DNA of 64,000 bases from VRUE01 sp963788975 (GTDB taxonomy: Bacteria > Actinomycetota > Thermoleophilia > Solirubrobacterales > 70-9). Position numbers and translations under genes: made by a program. Under the pieces are notes generated by a model that made no database searches, was not told the DNA's origin, and was given only the letters and a program-made list of their open reading frames with translations. The stretch is from the NCBI GenBank assembly GCA_963788975.1, contig CAWBIJ010000003.1, positions 62,001-126,000 on the forward strand, in the 5' to 3' direction. Positions 24,793 to 34,944 of this stretch are shown here, piece by piece (the stretch's first letter is position 1; each line of letters opens with the position of its first letter).

Positions 24793-26696
24793 GTCGAGGT
24801 ACCCACCGTGGTCGGCTCCGGTTTGGCGACCTCTGCGCCTTCGCCGCCCATGATCGCGTGGCGGGCGCCGGGCACGCCGAACTCGTAGGGACCGCCAACC
24901 ACGCGCGGGATCTCGTCGAAGTTGAAGATCGGCGGCGGCGAGGAGACCTGCCACTCGATCGTCTTCGCGCGCCAGGGGTTGGCCTCGGCCCGCGGGCCGT
25001 ACTTCCAGCTGACGATCATGTTGTAGAGGAAGACGAGCTGCACGGCACCGAGCAGGAAGGCGCCGCAGCTGATCAGCAAGTTCCACTCGCCGAACTGCGT
25101 GGCGTAGTCGGCGACGCGTCGCGGCATCCCGTCCATGCCTACCCAGTGCATCGGGATGAAGGTGAGCCAGGTGCCGATGACGGTGCCCCAGAAGTGGACT
25201 CGGCCGAGCCGCTCGTCGTACATCCGCCCGGTCATCTTCGGGAACCAGTGGTAGACGCCCGCGAAGATCGTGAAGACCGAGCCGCCGAAGAGCACGAAGT
25301 GGATGTGAGCGACGATGAAGTAGGTGTCCGAGACGTGAATGTCGATCGGCACCATGCCCAGCATCACGCCGCTGATCCCGCCGATCGTGAAGGTGACGAT
25401 GAAGGCGAGCGCGAACAGCATCGCGGTCGAGTACGTATGGATCTTTCCGAAGTAGAGCGTGCCCAGCCAGGAGAAGATCTTGATCCCGGTCGGCACCGCG
25501 ATCAGCAGCGTGGTGATCATCATCGGCACCCGCAGCCAGCTGAACATGCCGGCGACGAACATGTGGTGCGCCCAGACCGAGTAGCTGAGGACGACGATCC
25601 CGATCAGCGCCAGAGCCATCAACCGGTAGCCGAAGATCGGCTTGCGGGCGTGGGTCGAGATGACCTCGCTGATGATCCCGAAGCCGGGCAGCATCATGAT
25701 GTAGACGGCTGGGTGCGAGTAGAACCAGAAGATGTGCTGGTAGCTGACCACGTCGCCCCCGGCCGCAAACTCGAAGAAGTTGGTGTGAAGGACCCGATCG
25801 AAGAGCACCATGAACTGGGCGCCGGCGATGAACGGGGTTGCGGCGACGACCAGCAGCGAGGTCGAGAGATTGGCCCAAACCAGCAGCGGCATGCGCCAGA
25901 AGGTCATTCCGGGCGCACGCATGGTGATGATCGTGACCAAGAAGTTGAGCGCGGTCGCGATCGAGGAGGCGCCGGCGAACTGCACTCCTATGTTGAAGAA
26001 CGATTGGCCGAGCGGTGCCCCCGTGGAGAGCGGCGCGTAGCCGGTCCAACCGGTGTCGAAAGCGCCCCCCGGAGCGAGGTAGCTACCGATGAAGAGCAGG
26101 CCGGCCAGCGGCAGCATCCAGAAGCTGAGCGCGTTGAGCCGCGGGAAGGCCATGTCCGGCGCGCCGATCATCAGCGGCAGGACGTAGTTGGCGAGCCCGG
26201 CGAAGACTGGGATCACGAAGACGAAGATCATCAGCACCGCGTGGGTTGAGAAGAGGCCGTTGTAGGTGCTCGGATCGACGATCTGCGAGCCCGGCTGGGC
26301 CAGCTCGGCGCGGATCAGCATCGCCAGCAGCCCACCGATAAAGAAGAAGAAAAAGGTGGTGACGACGTACTGGATGCCGATCACCTTGTGATCGGTGTTG
26401 AAGCGGAAGTAGTCGCGCCAGCTGGTCGCCCCGTGCTGAGAGTGGTCCTCGGGAGCGGTCGGCATCCCCGCCGCCCAGCGCAGCCAGTAGTCAAAGCAGC
26501 CGAAGCCGAGCAGGAAACCGAGCGGGCCAGTGACCAGCGGCACGACTACATGCGGGTAGCCCGTCTGCTCGGTCTGGAAGACGTCGAGCCCGGAGACCGC
26601 CCGCAGCATTACGACCAGGCCGAAGCCGAACGCGGCGCCCAGCACCATGCCGAGCGCGCCCCGAATCCACCCTGGCTGCTTGATCGCGGTCACCAT
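24789..26696 (-). CDS. ctaD: Cytochrome c oxidase subunit I (A2-type, canonical)
   Basis: 635-aa catalytic subunit of an aa3 oxidase. All cofactor ligands are present: His152 and His466 (low-spin heme), His464 (heme a3), His328, His377 and His378 (CuB), and Tyr332 in YSHPAVY. The YSHP motif in place of GHPEV marks the A2 subfamily. About 90 extra N-terminal residues add two membrane helices before the usual TDHKVIG start of the fold. It reduces oxygen to water and pumps protons in the cytoplasmic membrane. The 32-bp spacing from ctaC suggests one operon. Confidence 0.96.
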   Translation of the reverse strand: MVTAIKQPGWIRGALGMVLGAAFGFGLVVMLRAVSGLDVFQTEQTGYPHVVVPLVTGPLGFLLGFGCFDYWLRWAAGMPTAPEDHSQHGATSWRDYFRFNTDHKVIGIQYVVTTFFFFFIGGLLAMLIRAELAQPGSQIVDPSTYNGLFSTHAVLMIFVFVIPVFAGLANYVLPLMIGAPDMAFPRLNALSFWMLPLAGLLFIGSYLAPGGAFDTGWTGYAPLSTGAPLGQSFFNIGVQFAGASSIATALNFLVTIITMRAPGMTFWRMPLLVWANLSTSLLVVAATPFIAGAQFMVLFDRVLHTNFFEFAAGGDVVSYQHIFWFYSHPAVYIMMLPGFGIISEVISTHARKPIFGYRLMALALIGIVVLSYSVWAHHMFVAGMFSWLRVPMMITTLLIAVPTGIKIFSWLGTLYFGKIHTYSTAMLFALAFIVTFTIGGISGVMLGMVPIDIHVSDTYFIVAHIHFVLFGGSVFTIFAGVYHWFPKMTGRMYDERLGRVHFWGTVIGTWLTFIPMHWVGMDGMPRRVADYATQFGEWNLLISCGAFLLGAVQLVFLYNMIVSWKYGPRAEANPWRAKTIEWQVSSPPPIFNFDEIPRVVGGPYEFGVPGARHAIMGGEGAEVAKPEPTTVGTST

Positions 26697-26728
26697 CTAG
26701 TCGGTCTCCTCATTATGCCCAGGCGGCA

Positions 26729-27520
26729 CTACGCTCCTCCGGCTCCGACGGGGACGGGGTCGGCCTCGGTGTCCTGGACGACCGACTCTTTGAACGGAGC
26801 CGGCACTTTCTGGTCCAGTTCGCCGACCCATTTGCGGAACTCGGCCGCCGGCTCGGCCACCACGGTGGCGCGCATCGTGGTGTGGCCGAAGCCGCAGAGC
26901 TCGGTACAGATCAACTGATAGGTCCCCGGCTCGTCGGGCGTGACGATCGCCGTCGTCGTGATCCCAGGGACGGCGTCCTTCTTGATCCGCCACTCCTGCA
27001 CCCAAAAGGAGTGGATCACGTCCTGGGCGTGCAGCTTGAACTGGACCTGGCGGTCGAGCGGCACGTGCAGCTCGCCCTCCGACCAGACTTCGTCCTTTCC
27101 TGGATAGCCGAAGCTCCAGGCGAACTGCTGCGCGAAGACCTGGACCGTGAGCGGGTTCTCGGCCGGCTCCTCGATGTCGTCCAGCACCGCCCAGCTGTAA
27201 GCGGCGCCGAAGAGGACGATGATCGTCGGGATCACGGTCCAGGCGATCTCAAGCCGCGTGTTGCCGTGGATCGGCTCGCCGTCGGACTCGTCGCCCGGCT
27301 TGGCTTTGAACTTCCACAGCGCGTAGAAGAGCATCACCATCACCAACGCGAAGACGAAGGCCGAGAGGACGATCATCACGTCGAGCAGCGTGTCGATCTT
27401 CGGCGCGGCAGTGGAGGCGCCCTGGCCGTTCCAGTTGATCGGCAGCATCACTGCCGAGATCACCACGGTCAGCGCAATCGTGGCAGCGAGCATCTTCGCT
27501 ATCGGGAGGCGTCCGATCAT
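26729..27520 (-). CDS. ctaC: Cytochrome c oxidase subunit II (CuA)
   Basis: 263-aa protein with an N-terminal hydrophobic segment, a second membrane helix (about residues 43-70) and an extracytoplasmic cupredoxin domain. The CuA ligands are complete: DVIHSFW, then ICTELCGFGHTTM (Cys-x3-Cys-x3-His-x2-Met). The aromatic electron-entry patch is QQFAWSFGYPG. It accepts electrons from cytochrome c, probably the diheme lipoprotein at 19.6 kb. It heads the operon ctaC-ctaD-Usp-like-(subunit III). Confidence 0.95.
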   Translation of the reverse strand: MIGRLPIAKMLAATIALTVVISAVMLPINWNGQGASTAAPKIDTLLDVMIVLSAFVFALVMVMLFYALWKFKAKPGDESDGEPIHGNTRLEIAWTVIPTIIVLFGAAYSWAVLDDIEEPAENPLTVQVFAQQFAWSFGYPGKDEVWSEGELHVPLDRQVQFKLHAQDVIHSFWVQEWRIKKDAVPGITTTAIVTPDEPGTYQLICTELCGFGHTTMRATVVAEPAAEFRKWVGELDQKVPAPFKESVVQDTEADPVPVGAGGA

Positions 27521-27532
27521 CGGCGGGGCATT

Positions 27533-28879
27533 CTATGCAAGCGGCAGACGGTCAAGCTCGCCTCGCGAGGCGGCGATCACGGCGCGCGCAACGCCCTCCC
27601 AGCTCCAGAGCCGCCGAGCCGTCTCCGCAAGCTGCCGGCTAGCTCCCTCTCGCTCCGCCTCGGGCAAGCGAAGCCACCCGTTCAGGCGCGCGGATATCGC
27701 TTCCACCGCCCCGATCTCAACCGGGAACGAGGTCAGCGAACCGACCTCGGATGGCAGCGCCGCCGCCAGTTGCCGCGAGACCTCGAGCATCCCCGAGTGC
27801 CCCGCGGAGACCGGCAGGACCCCGCAGGCCGCCGCCTCCGCGGCGACCATTCCGAACGCCTCCGGAAACGTGCTCGGCATCACCAGGGCCTCGGCGCCTG
27901 GCAGCAGCTCTGCCACCTCGTCGTGCTCCAAGCGGCCGAGCCACTCGACCGAGCCCGCCATCCCGCGGGCGGCGTCGAGATAGCCATCTGGCAGATCCGC
28001 CAGAAAGGCCGAGAGGATCGGCAACGGCTCCCCTTCCCCGCCCTCGAGCCCTCGTCCCAGCCTGGCGACCTCACGGGCATCGTCGAGGTCGCCGCGATCC
28101 AGCGCACTCAGCAGCCGTCGCAAGCCGTCCTCGTACTCCCCAAACCCCGCAATCTGCAGTCGCGCGTCGGGGTGCCGCGCCCTGACCAGCGGCCACGCGG
28201 CCAGCAGTAGGTCGACTCCCTTCGACACGATCAGCTTCCCCACGAAGACGATCCGCGTGAGCCCGGTCGCCGATCCCGTCGCTGGACGGAACGCCTCCGG
28301 GTCAAGCCCCGGAGGCCCTAGTCGCGTCTTCTCTCTTAGGCCGGGGACATCCGGCAGCGCCGCCCAGAGTGACTCGGCCGTATGCCGAGAGCCGACGAGA
28401 ACGCCGTTCGCGACATTCATGCCTCCTTCTGCGTACGGCAGGAACCGAGGGTGCGGCTTGACCGTGTACTCGAGGGCCGAGCCGTGGATCTTGGCCGCGA
28501 AGGGGCCGATACCGGCGCGGGCGAGGATCGCCGGGCCCATTACGAGGTGGTTGGCGAGCGCGGCGTCGATGGCCCCCGCTCGCTCGGCCACGTCGCGGAC
28601 GGCGGCGACGTTGGCGTCGATGTAACGACCCAGCTCCTCCTCGGTCAGTTCCGGAAACGCCTTGACCTCAAACCCCTCATAAGGGTCCTTGACGTAGACC
28701 GGCAGCAGGCCGTGGATGTCGGGGTTGTGGATCTCGACACCCTCGATCTTCGTCTCGCGGTCCTGGCAGAGCAGATGGACCTCGTGGCCCAGCCGGGCGA
28801 GGGCGGCGGCGAGGTTGGCGTTGTAGATGTTGCTGCCGGTGCCGCGCAGCATGTAGCCGTGGAAGAGGAGGACGCGCAT
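27533..28879 (-). CDS. Family 4 glycosyltransferase
   Basis: 448-aa GT-B fold glycosyltransferase. The N-terminal acceptor half has the glycine-rich loop RGTGSNIYNANLAAAL; the C-terminal nucleotide-sugar half has FVGKLIVSKGVDLLLAAWPL and the GT4 motif MPSTFPEAFGMVAAEAAACG (E-x7-E). Probable substrates are a nucleotide-activated sugar and a lipid or small-molecule acceptor; neither can be named. There is no signal peptide. It ends 12 bp before ctaC begins (same strand), so it may be in the same transcription unit, upstream of the oxidase. Confidence 0.88.
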   Translation of the reverse strand: MRVLLFHGYMLRGTGSNIYNANLAAALARLGHEVHLLCQDRETKIEGVEIHNPDIHGLLPVYVKDPYEGFEVKAFPELTEEELGRYIDANVAAVRDVAERAGAIDAALANHLVMGPAILARAGIGPFAAKIHGSALEYTVKPHPRFLPYAEGGMNVANGVLVGSRHTAESLWAALPDVPGLREKTRLGPPGLDPEAFRPATGSATGLTRIVFVGKLIVSKGVDLLLAAWPLVRARHPDARLQIAGFGEYEDGLRRLLSALDRGDLDDAREVARLGRGLEGGEGEPLPILSAFLADLPDGYLDAARGMAGSVEWLGRLEHDEVAELLPGAEALVMPSTFPEAFGMVAAEAAACGVLPVSAGHSGMLEVSRQLAAALPSEVGSLTSFPVEIGAVEAISARLNGWLRLPEAEREGASRQLAETARRLWSWEGVARAVIAASRGELDRLPLA

Positions 28880-28911
28880 CGCTGCCGCGCAAGCTATTAG
28901 TCTTCGCCGTC

Positions 28912-29175
28912 GTGAACTCGAAGCAGCTCTACCGGATGCGCGCCAAGGCCTCAGGCCGCGAGGCGCTCGCCTACGCCGAGCCCGACGAGGTCTACCTCGA
29001 TCGCGAGACCGGCGAGGAGATGGAGCCGGTGGCGATGGTTCTGCCGCTCGCCCCCTCCCCCTCCGCCCTGCCGCGCACCCCGGACAACCTGCGCGCCTGC
29101 CGCCGCTGCGACCAATTGATCGGCCTAGACGTCAGCGACTGCCCGTATTGCGGGCTACGCCAAGAACCGCTTTAG
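28912..29175 (+). CDS. Small zinc-ribbon protein
   Basis: 87-aa protein with a GTG start, divergent from the glycosyltransferase (32-bp gap). The C-terminal half carries two CxxC pairs (CRRC and CPYC, about residues 63-81) forming a probable zinc ribbon; the N-terminus is polar and acidic. No function is recognised. Confidence 0.65.
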   Translation: MNSKQLYRMRAKASGREALAYAEPDEVYLDRETGEEMEPVAMVLPLAPSPSALPRTPDNLRACRRCDQLIGLDVSDCPYCGLRQEPL

Positions 29176-29336
29176 GGATGTCCAGCGCGCCGCTCATGAG
29201 GCGGCGCGGGGCTGAAGACGACCACTACGCCGATCGCCCATAGGCACAGAGCGGCGACATCAGCCACCTCCGTTCCAACGCGCGTAAGCAGATTGACCAG
29301 CACGGCGATTGTCAGCAGCGCGAAGATCCGAGCCAT
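29172..29336 (-). CDS. 54-aa hydrophobic small protein
   Basis: Short ATG-initiated frame (MARIFALLTIAVLVNLLTRV and onwards) with two hydrophobic stretches at about residues 3-18 and 25-42 and a polar tail ending in GHP. Its stop overlaps the end of the convergent zinc-ribbon gene. Coding is judged from hydrophobic periodicity and the neat overlap; no homologue is recognised. Confidence 0.45.
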   Translation of the reverse strand: MARIFALLTIAVLVNLLTRVGTEVADVAALCLWAIGVVVVFSPAPPHERRAGHP

Positions 29337-29357
29337 ACCAGAGACGACAAGAACGTT

Positions 29358-29612
29358 TCATAGGGCTGATCCTATCTGAACCACCAGCGCGATCAGATAG
29401 ATCGCGGTTCCGAGCAAGAGCCCAGCGACTCCTGCCCTGTTGATCGCTTGATCTCGCTCAACCTTTGACGCCCTTACCTTGACGACGCCAGCAACGATGG
29501 CGAAGGCGGCAGCCAAACTCACCGGAAGCTCCAATCCGATCGTGTCCGGCCATGGATTCGCGACCCGCGGGACGAGCGAGTCGGCAAGCAGCTCAAGGGC
29601 CAGAGAGAGCAT
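29358..29612 (-). CDS. Small membrane protein
   Basis: 84-aa protein with hydrophobic segments at about residues 29-46 and 64-82, separated by a basic loop (VKVRASKVERDQA). The ATG at 29612 is preferred over a GTG at 29633. It is co-directional with the 54-aa gene 21 bp downstream, and the pair may encode a small membrane complex. The sequence here is less GC-rich than average. The function is unknown. Confidence 0.5.
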   Translation of the reverse strand: MLSLALELLADSLVPRVANPWPDTIGLELPVSLAAAFAIVAGVVKVRASKVERDQAINRAGVAGLLLGTAIYLIALVVQIGSAL

Positions 29613-29712
29613 GCCCCGACGCTGACGGAGCACAGCGCACGCGTGGCGCTACGAATGTGAATTTACGCCGACGTCTTCAGCTCTGAGCTTTCCGTGACGG
29701 AGCGGATGCACT

Positions 29713-29833
29713 GGATGAGGATCGGGTATCCCTCTTCACGTTTTGCGCGGGAGGAGGGGAGCGCCTCCATGGCGCCAGCCACTTCCTCTGCTTCGACGAG
29801 TTGCGAGTGAGGAGGGGTAACCGATCCTCATCC
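29713..29833. repeat. Long imperfect inverted repeat in a 217-bp intergenic gap
   Basis: 27-base arms at 29713-29739 and 29807-29833 are inverted copies with about four mismatches, separated by 67 bases. The hairpin lies downstream of the exported-protein gene (minus strand) and could terminate its transcription. No other feature is seen in 29634-29850. Confidence 0.6.
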
Positions 29834-29850
29834 TCTGCGCCCGACCGGCG

Positions 29851-30618
29851 TCAGGGTTGCTTGACCAGAGTCGCGGTGTAGAGCAACCGCGCGTTGGAGT
29901 AGTAGCAGCCGTAGGTCTTGGCCTTGCCGACGCCCTGCTGGGGGCGGCCTTCCTGGATGTCGGCCTTGGACGAGCACTGTTTCGGCAGGCGGCTGCCGCG
30001 CCAGGTGTCTTCGTCGGAGACGTTGAAGGCGAACATCGGCGCCCAGGTCGGGATCGTCAGGGCTACCACCTGGCCGCGCAGCACGGAGAGGGGATGCTCT
30101 AGGACGAAGATCGGGGTGCTACCGAAGTAGGGGTTGAGCAACTCCAGCGGACTCTGCCGGACCAGGGTGTATTTGGGCGGCTTGGAGTCCTCCACCGGTC
30201 GCAGGACGCCGATCCGCGCCTGCGAGGGCTGGCCGAGGAATTCGTTGAAGAAGCCGACCTCGTTGGTCGTCGTTTTGCCATCCACCCGCGAGGGCTTCGC
30301 CAGCGTGATCGACCAGGCGACGATCTTTCCGTCAAAGGGCGCCTCGTAGGGCCGAGCCTCTCCGCCGGCGATCGCCTGGAAACCGGTGACGTGGCCCTCG
30401 ACCCGGCAGGGCAGGATCTCGACGTTGTTGACGACTTTGCCCGGGCAGGACGGCGGTGGGGTTTCGGCGGTCTGCCCAAGCACGATCACCCGTGGAGGAG
30501 CAGAGCCGGCCGCGCCCGGCCACGCCGCCACGACCAGTGCCGCCAGGGCGCAGGCCAGCGCCAGCGCGCACAGCGCGCGGGTCCTGTCTAGTCGGTTATC
30601 GGCTGCCGGAAGCGACAT
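29851..30618 (-). CDS. Exported protein of unknown function
   Basis: 255-aa protein with a signal peptide (basic LDRTRAL, then a hydrophobic core ending GAAGSAPP at about residue 41). The mature domain has Cys pairs (PSCPGKV and LPCRVEG; PKQCSSK and YGCYY) and reads as mostly beta strand, e.g. EDTWRGSRLPKQCSSKAD near the end. No known family is recognised. The ATG at 30618 places the signal peptide at the N-terminus; the upstream ATG at 30735 would bury it. Confidence 0.68.
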   Translation of the reverse strand: MSLPAADNRLDRTRALCALALACALAALVVAAWPGAAGSAPPRVIVLGQTAETPPPSCPGKVVNNVEILPCRVEGHVTGFQAIAGGEARPYEAPFDGKIVAWSITLAKPSRVDGKTTTNEVGFFNEFLGQPSQARIGVLRPVEDSKPPKYTLVRQSPLELLNPYFGSTPIFVLEHPLSVLRGQVVALTIPTWAPMFAFNVSDEDTWRGSRLPKQCSSKADIQEGRPQQGVGKAKTYGCYYSNARLLYTATLVKQP

Positions 30619-30761
30619 CTCACCTGCAACCCGGCGGTTTTGCCAGGGTTGCGGCCTCGATTCTGCCGCCAGCGCGAAGCGAACGCGGTCTCCTGGCGCG
30701 TTCTGCACGATCGCAGCCACGCGGGCCAGTGACACCGTCTCTGTAGGGTTGCCAGCCGGAT

Positions 30762-30959
30762 ATGGAGGCCAGCGAGCGCGCAGAGGAGTTCATCCCGGCC
30801 GGGCTCGCCTCGCTCGGGATCGAGGCCGACGAGGTGGAGCTGGCGGTGATGAACGCCGCCCACGGAATGTTCTGGCCGGCGATCCTCGACCTGCTCTCGC
30901 TCGACACGAGCAAGGTCGAGCCGGAGCGCCAGCCCGACCTCTCCAAGGCGCCGCAGTGA
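30762..30959 (+). CDS. Small amidase-partner protein, DUF4089/AtzG-like
   Basis: 65-aa helical protein immediately upstream of, and overlapping by 4 bp, an amidase gene. The sequence around GIEADEVELAVMNAAHGMFW and the size resemble the small GatC/AtzG-like subunits that pair with amidase-signature hydrolases such as AtzE. It probably stabilises the amidase. The assignment rests on context and size. Confidence 0.6.
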   Translation: MEASERAEEFIPAGLASLGIEADEVELAVMNAAHGMFWPAILDLLSLDTSKVEPERQPDLSKAPQ

Positions 30960-32331
30960 GCGCGCTCGACCTCTCCCTCCGCGAGCAGGCGGCGGCGATT
31001 GCCCGCGGCGACACGGACCCGGCCGAGTTGCTCGACGCGACGCTGGCTCGGATCGAGCAGCGCAACCCGGCGGTCAACGCCGTGGTCGAGACCTTTCCCG
31101 AGCGCTCGCGCGAGATGCTCGCCGCTGCCCCAAAAGGGCCGTTGCACGGGGTACCGCTAGTGGTCAAGGACGAGTGGCCGCTGCCCTGGCGAGCGCAGCG
31201 CTTCGGCGCCGCCGAGCTGCTCGCCCCGACTGCGCCGGCCGAGTCGGGCCCCTACCGCGCCCTGCGCGACGCCGGCGCGACGATCGTCGGCGTCGGCAAC
31301 ATGCACGAGCTCGGTGCCGGCAGCACCGGCAACGTCTCGGTCTACGGTCCCGCCCGCAATCCCTGGGACACCGGGCGCTGCCCCGGCGGTTCCTCGAGCG
31401 GGCCGGCGGCGGCGGTCGCCGCTCGTCTCGTCGCCGGCGCGGTTGGTGCCGATGGCCTCGGCTCGGTCCGCTTTCCCGCCGCCTATTGCGGCCTGACAGG
31501 CCTCAAGCCGACCTTCGGCCGCTCGGCGATGGCCGGGCATCACATGGCGGCGATCACGTCGCTGATCGTCTCCGGGCCGCTCTGTGTCGACGCCGCCGAC
31601 TGCCGGCTGCTCGGCTCGGTGCTGTTCGGCGAGAGCCTCGCCACCGGCGACGCCGCCAACTTGCGGATCGGCATCATCCGCGACCCCGTCTCCGAGGACG
31701 TCGACCCAGAGGTACGGAAGGGGTGTGAGGCCGCGATCGAGGGCCTACGCGCCGAGACGGGGGCGAGGTCCGCGAGGTCTCGCTGCCGGACCTGCCGATG
31801 GCGACGCTGGCGGCGATCCTCCTGATCAACGCCGAGAGCCTCAACGGCGCCACGCCGGAGCGGCTGAACCGCCTGCACCCGGAGATCAGCCCGATCGCCC
31901 GCGGCTTCATCAAGTACCGGGCGCTGCTCCCGGCGGCCGCGATCGTGCAGTCGGCGCGCATCCGAACGATGATGCGCCGCCGCCTCGCCGCCCTCTTCGC
32001 CGACGTCGACGTGCTCGCCTGGCCCACGGTGCCCGCCGTCGCCCCGCCGCTGGAGTCGCCGATAGTGGAGCTGCCCTCCGGCACCCACACCGCGGACCAG
32101 GCAAACGTGCGCGGTGCTGCGCTCGCCAACCTGACCGGAATTCCCTCGATCAGCGTTCCGGTCGGTCTCAGCTCGGAGCAGTTGCCGATCGGCCTGCAAC
32201 TGGGCGCCGCCTGGGGCCGAGACGAGCTGCTGCTTGACGCGGCGGAGGCGCTGGAGCGCGCCAACGGCCGCCGCTGGGTGGAGGCGCTCTCGCCGCTGGC
32301 CCAGGCGGAGACAGAGACAGCGGGGGCCTGA
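30956..32331 (+). pseudogene. Amidase-signature hydrolase, interrupted by a one-base deletion
   Basis: Ser-cisSer-Lys amidase: Lys in GVPLVVKDEW, the cis-Ser in CPGGSSSGPAAAVAA and the nucleophile Ser in ADGLGSVRFPAAYCGLTGLK. The frame from the GTG at 30956 breaks in the G run 31759-31763, where one G appears missing; the remainder (EVREVSLPDLPMATLAAI to the C-terminus) continues in the next frame to 32331. Corrected, it is about 458 aa, a normal length. A homopolymer sequencing error is as likely as a real mutation. The substrate is unknown; together with the AtzG-like partner it resembles AtzE-type enzymes. Confidence 0.85.
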
Positions 32332-32333
32332 CG

Positions 32334-33302
<969 letters not shown>

Positions 33303-33317
33303 GTTCCCGACCACAAG

Positions 33318-33370
33318 GCCTTCACGCTCGCTCCCGGCGCGAAGAATCAGATATGCACGCTTGGTCGCTC
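33318..33370 (+). repeat. Intergenic repeat type 2, copy 1
   Basis: Contains CGGCGCGAA, an AATCAGA-like stretch, then ATGCACGCTTGGTCGCTC; about 36 bases match the copy at 58604-58655 with about five differences. It fills the gap between the ATPase and permease genes and its ATG is the annotated permease start, so the repeat may have supplied or replaced the start site. Confidence 0.65.
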
Positions 33371-34153
33371 GGTTCGGCAGCAGCGAACCTGCGGGTCGTG
33401 CAGGCGCTGGGGATGCGCTCGGTCCGGCAGACCTTCCGCCGCCCGCAGCTGATGGCGCCGATCGTCATCTTCCCCACCCTGCTGCTGGCGATCCAGACCG
33501 GCGGCGCCGGCGGCGCCGTCGACCTCCCCGGCTTCCCGCCGGTACAGAGCTTTCTCCAGTTCATGCTGGCCGGGGCGATGATGCAGTCGTTGATGCTGGC
33601 CGGCAACAGCGGCGGCATCGCGCTCGCGGTCGACATCGAGATGGGCTTCACCGACCGCCTCTTCGCCGCGCCGATCTCCCGCTTCACGATCGTGCTCGGG
33701 CGGCTGGTCGGGACGGGGGCGCTGGGTCTGCTCTCCGCCCTCTGGTTCCTGGCGATCGGACTGATCTTCGGCGCCGAGATACACAGCGGCGTCACCGGCG
33801 CCCTGATCGCGATCGCCCTGGTCACGGCGACGGCGATGGCGGTCGGCGGGATCGGCGCCGCGATCGCCCTGCGGACGGGCAATGCCAGCGTCGTCCAGGG
33901 CCTCTTCCCGCTGGTCCTCGTCCTGCTCTTCCTCTCCACCGCCTTCTTCCCCCAGGAACTGATGATCGAGCCGGCCCAAACGATCGCCGCCTACAACCCG
34001 TTGAGCTTCGTGGTCGAAGGGATCCGCGACCCGATCATTTCGGAGATCGACGCTTCCGAGCTGCTCAGCGCGGTGGCGGCGATCGCCGGCATCGTGGTCC
34101 TCGGGCTGGTGCTGAGCGCCCGCGCCCTACGCCACCGACTGACGACGGGCTGA
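33353..34153 (+). CDS. ABC-2 type permease 1
   Basis: 266-aa membrane protein with about six helices and the ABC-2 signature (TDRLFAAPISRFTIVLGRL near residue 101, then the long C-terminal hydrophobic region ending with the AYNPLSFVVEGIRDPI segment). Its start ATG at 33353 coincides with repeat type 2; an alternative ATG lies about 20 codons further in (MRSVRQTFRRPQ). It partners with the next permease, which it overlaps (TGATG). Confidence 0.88.
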   Translation: MHAWSLGSAAANLRVVQALGMRSVRQTFRRPQLMAPIVIFPTLLLAIQTGGAGGAVDLPGFPPVQSFLQFMLAGAMMQSLMLAGNSGGIALAVDIEMGFTDRLFAAPISRFTIVLGRLVGTGALGLLSALWFLAIGLIFGAEIHSGVTGALIAIALVTATAMAVGGIGAAIALRTGNASVVQGLFPLVLVLLFLSTAFFPQELMIEPAQTIAAYNPLSFVVEGIRDPIISEIDASELLSAVAAIAGIVVLGLVLSARALRHRLTTG

Positions 34154-34944
34154 TGGACACAGCTCTGACACTTCCCACCTGGCGGGCCAACCTGGCGATG
34201 ATCGGCGCGCTGATGGCGCGCTCTCGCAACGAGCTGCTGCGGGTGCCGGGGGCCGCGATCCCTGGGGTGCTGGCGCCGACGATCTTCTTCCTCGGCCTGA
34301 ACGGGGTCTTTGGCGCGCTCACCCAGCTGAACGGCTTCACCACCGGCACCTACGAGAGCTTCATCGTGCCGATCAGCATGCTCCAGGGGGCCGGGTTCAC
34401 CGGCGCGGCGGCCGGCGTCAACCTCGCCCGCGACTTCGAGCACGGCTGGGTCGACCGCCTGCTCGTCTCCCCCGCCCCACGCTGGGTGCTGCTTGCCGGC
34501 ACCGTCCTCGCCGCCAGCACGCGGGCGCTAATCCCGGCCACCTTCGTGCTCGCGGTGGCACTGCCGCTCGGCGCCGGCTGGCCAGGGATCGACGGGCTGG
34601 TGGTCACTTACCTGATGGTTGTCGCGATGGCGGCCATCGCCGCCTGCTGGGGATCGATGCTGGCGCTGCGCTTCAAGAGCCAGTCGGCGGCACCCCTGAT
34701 GCAGGCCGGGATGATGGCGCTGATCCTGACCACGACCGCCTACGCGCCGCTCGCCCTGCTTCAGCCCTGGCTGCGAAGCGTCGCGGAGGTCAACCCGATC
34801 ACCGAGGTCGTCGAAGCGGCGCGGCAAGGGTTCATCAGCGGAGTCACATGGGCCGAGACCTGGCCCGGGATCGTGGCGCTGGCCGGGATGCTGGCCCTGC
34901 TCGGCGCACTGGCGCTGCGCGAAATGCGCCGCACGGCAGTGTGA
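34153..34944 (+). CDS. ABC-2 type permease 2
   Basis: 263-aa membrane protein with about six helices; FEHGWVDRLLVSPAPRWVLL and LQPWLRSVAEVNPITEVVEA are the ABC-2 landmarks. It shares one A with the preceding TGA and overlaps the following GTG start by 4 bp. Together with the DrrA-type ATPase and permease 1 it probably forms a heterodimeric exporter of unidentified substrate. Confidence 0.88.
   Translation: MDTALTLPTWRANLAMIGALMARSRNELLRVPGAAIPGVLAPTIFFLGLNGVFGALTQLNGFTTGTYESFIVPISMLQGAGFTGAAAGVNLARDFEHGWVDRLLVSPAPRWVLLAGTVLAASTRALIPATFVLAVALPLGAGWPGIDGLVVTYLMVVAMAAIAACWGSMLALRFKSQSAAPLMQAGMMALILTTTAYAPLALLQPWLRSVAEVNPITEVVEAARQGFISGVTWAETWPGIVALAGMLALLGALALREMRRTAV

Noticed and set aside
23914..26049. 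711-aa minus-strand frame
   Set aside because: Only its 3' part from 24792 is the UspA-like protein; the upstream part is a shifted reading of ctaD.
24858..26249. 463-aa plus-strand frame opposite ctaD
   Set aside because: Asp/His/Arg-rich antisense shadow of a gene with complete oxidase ligands.
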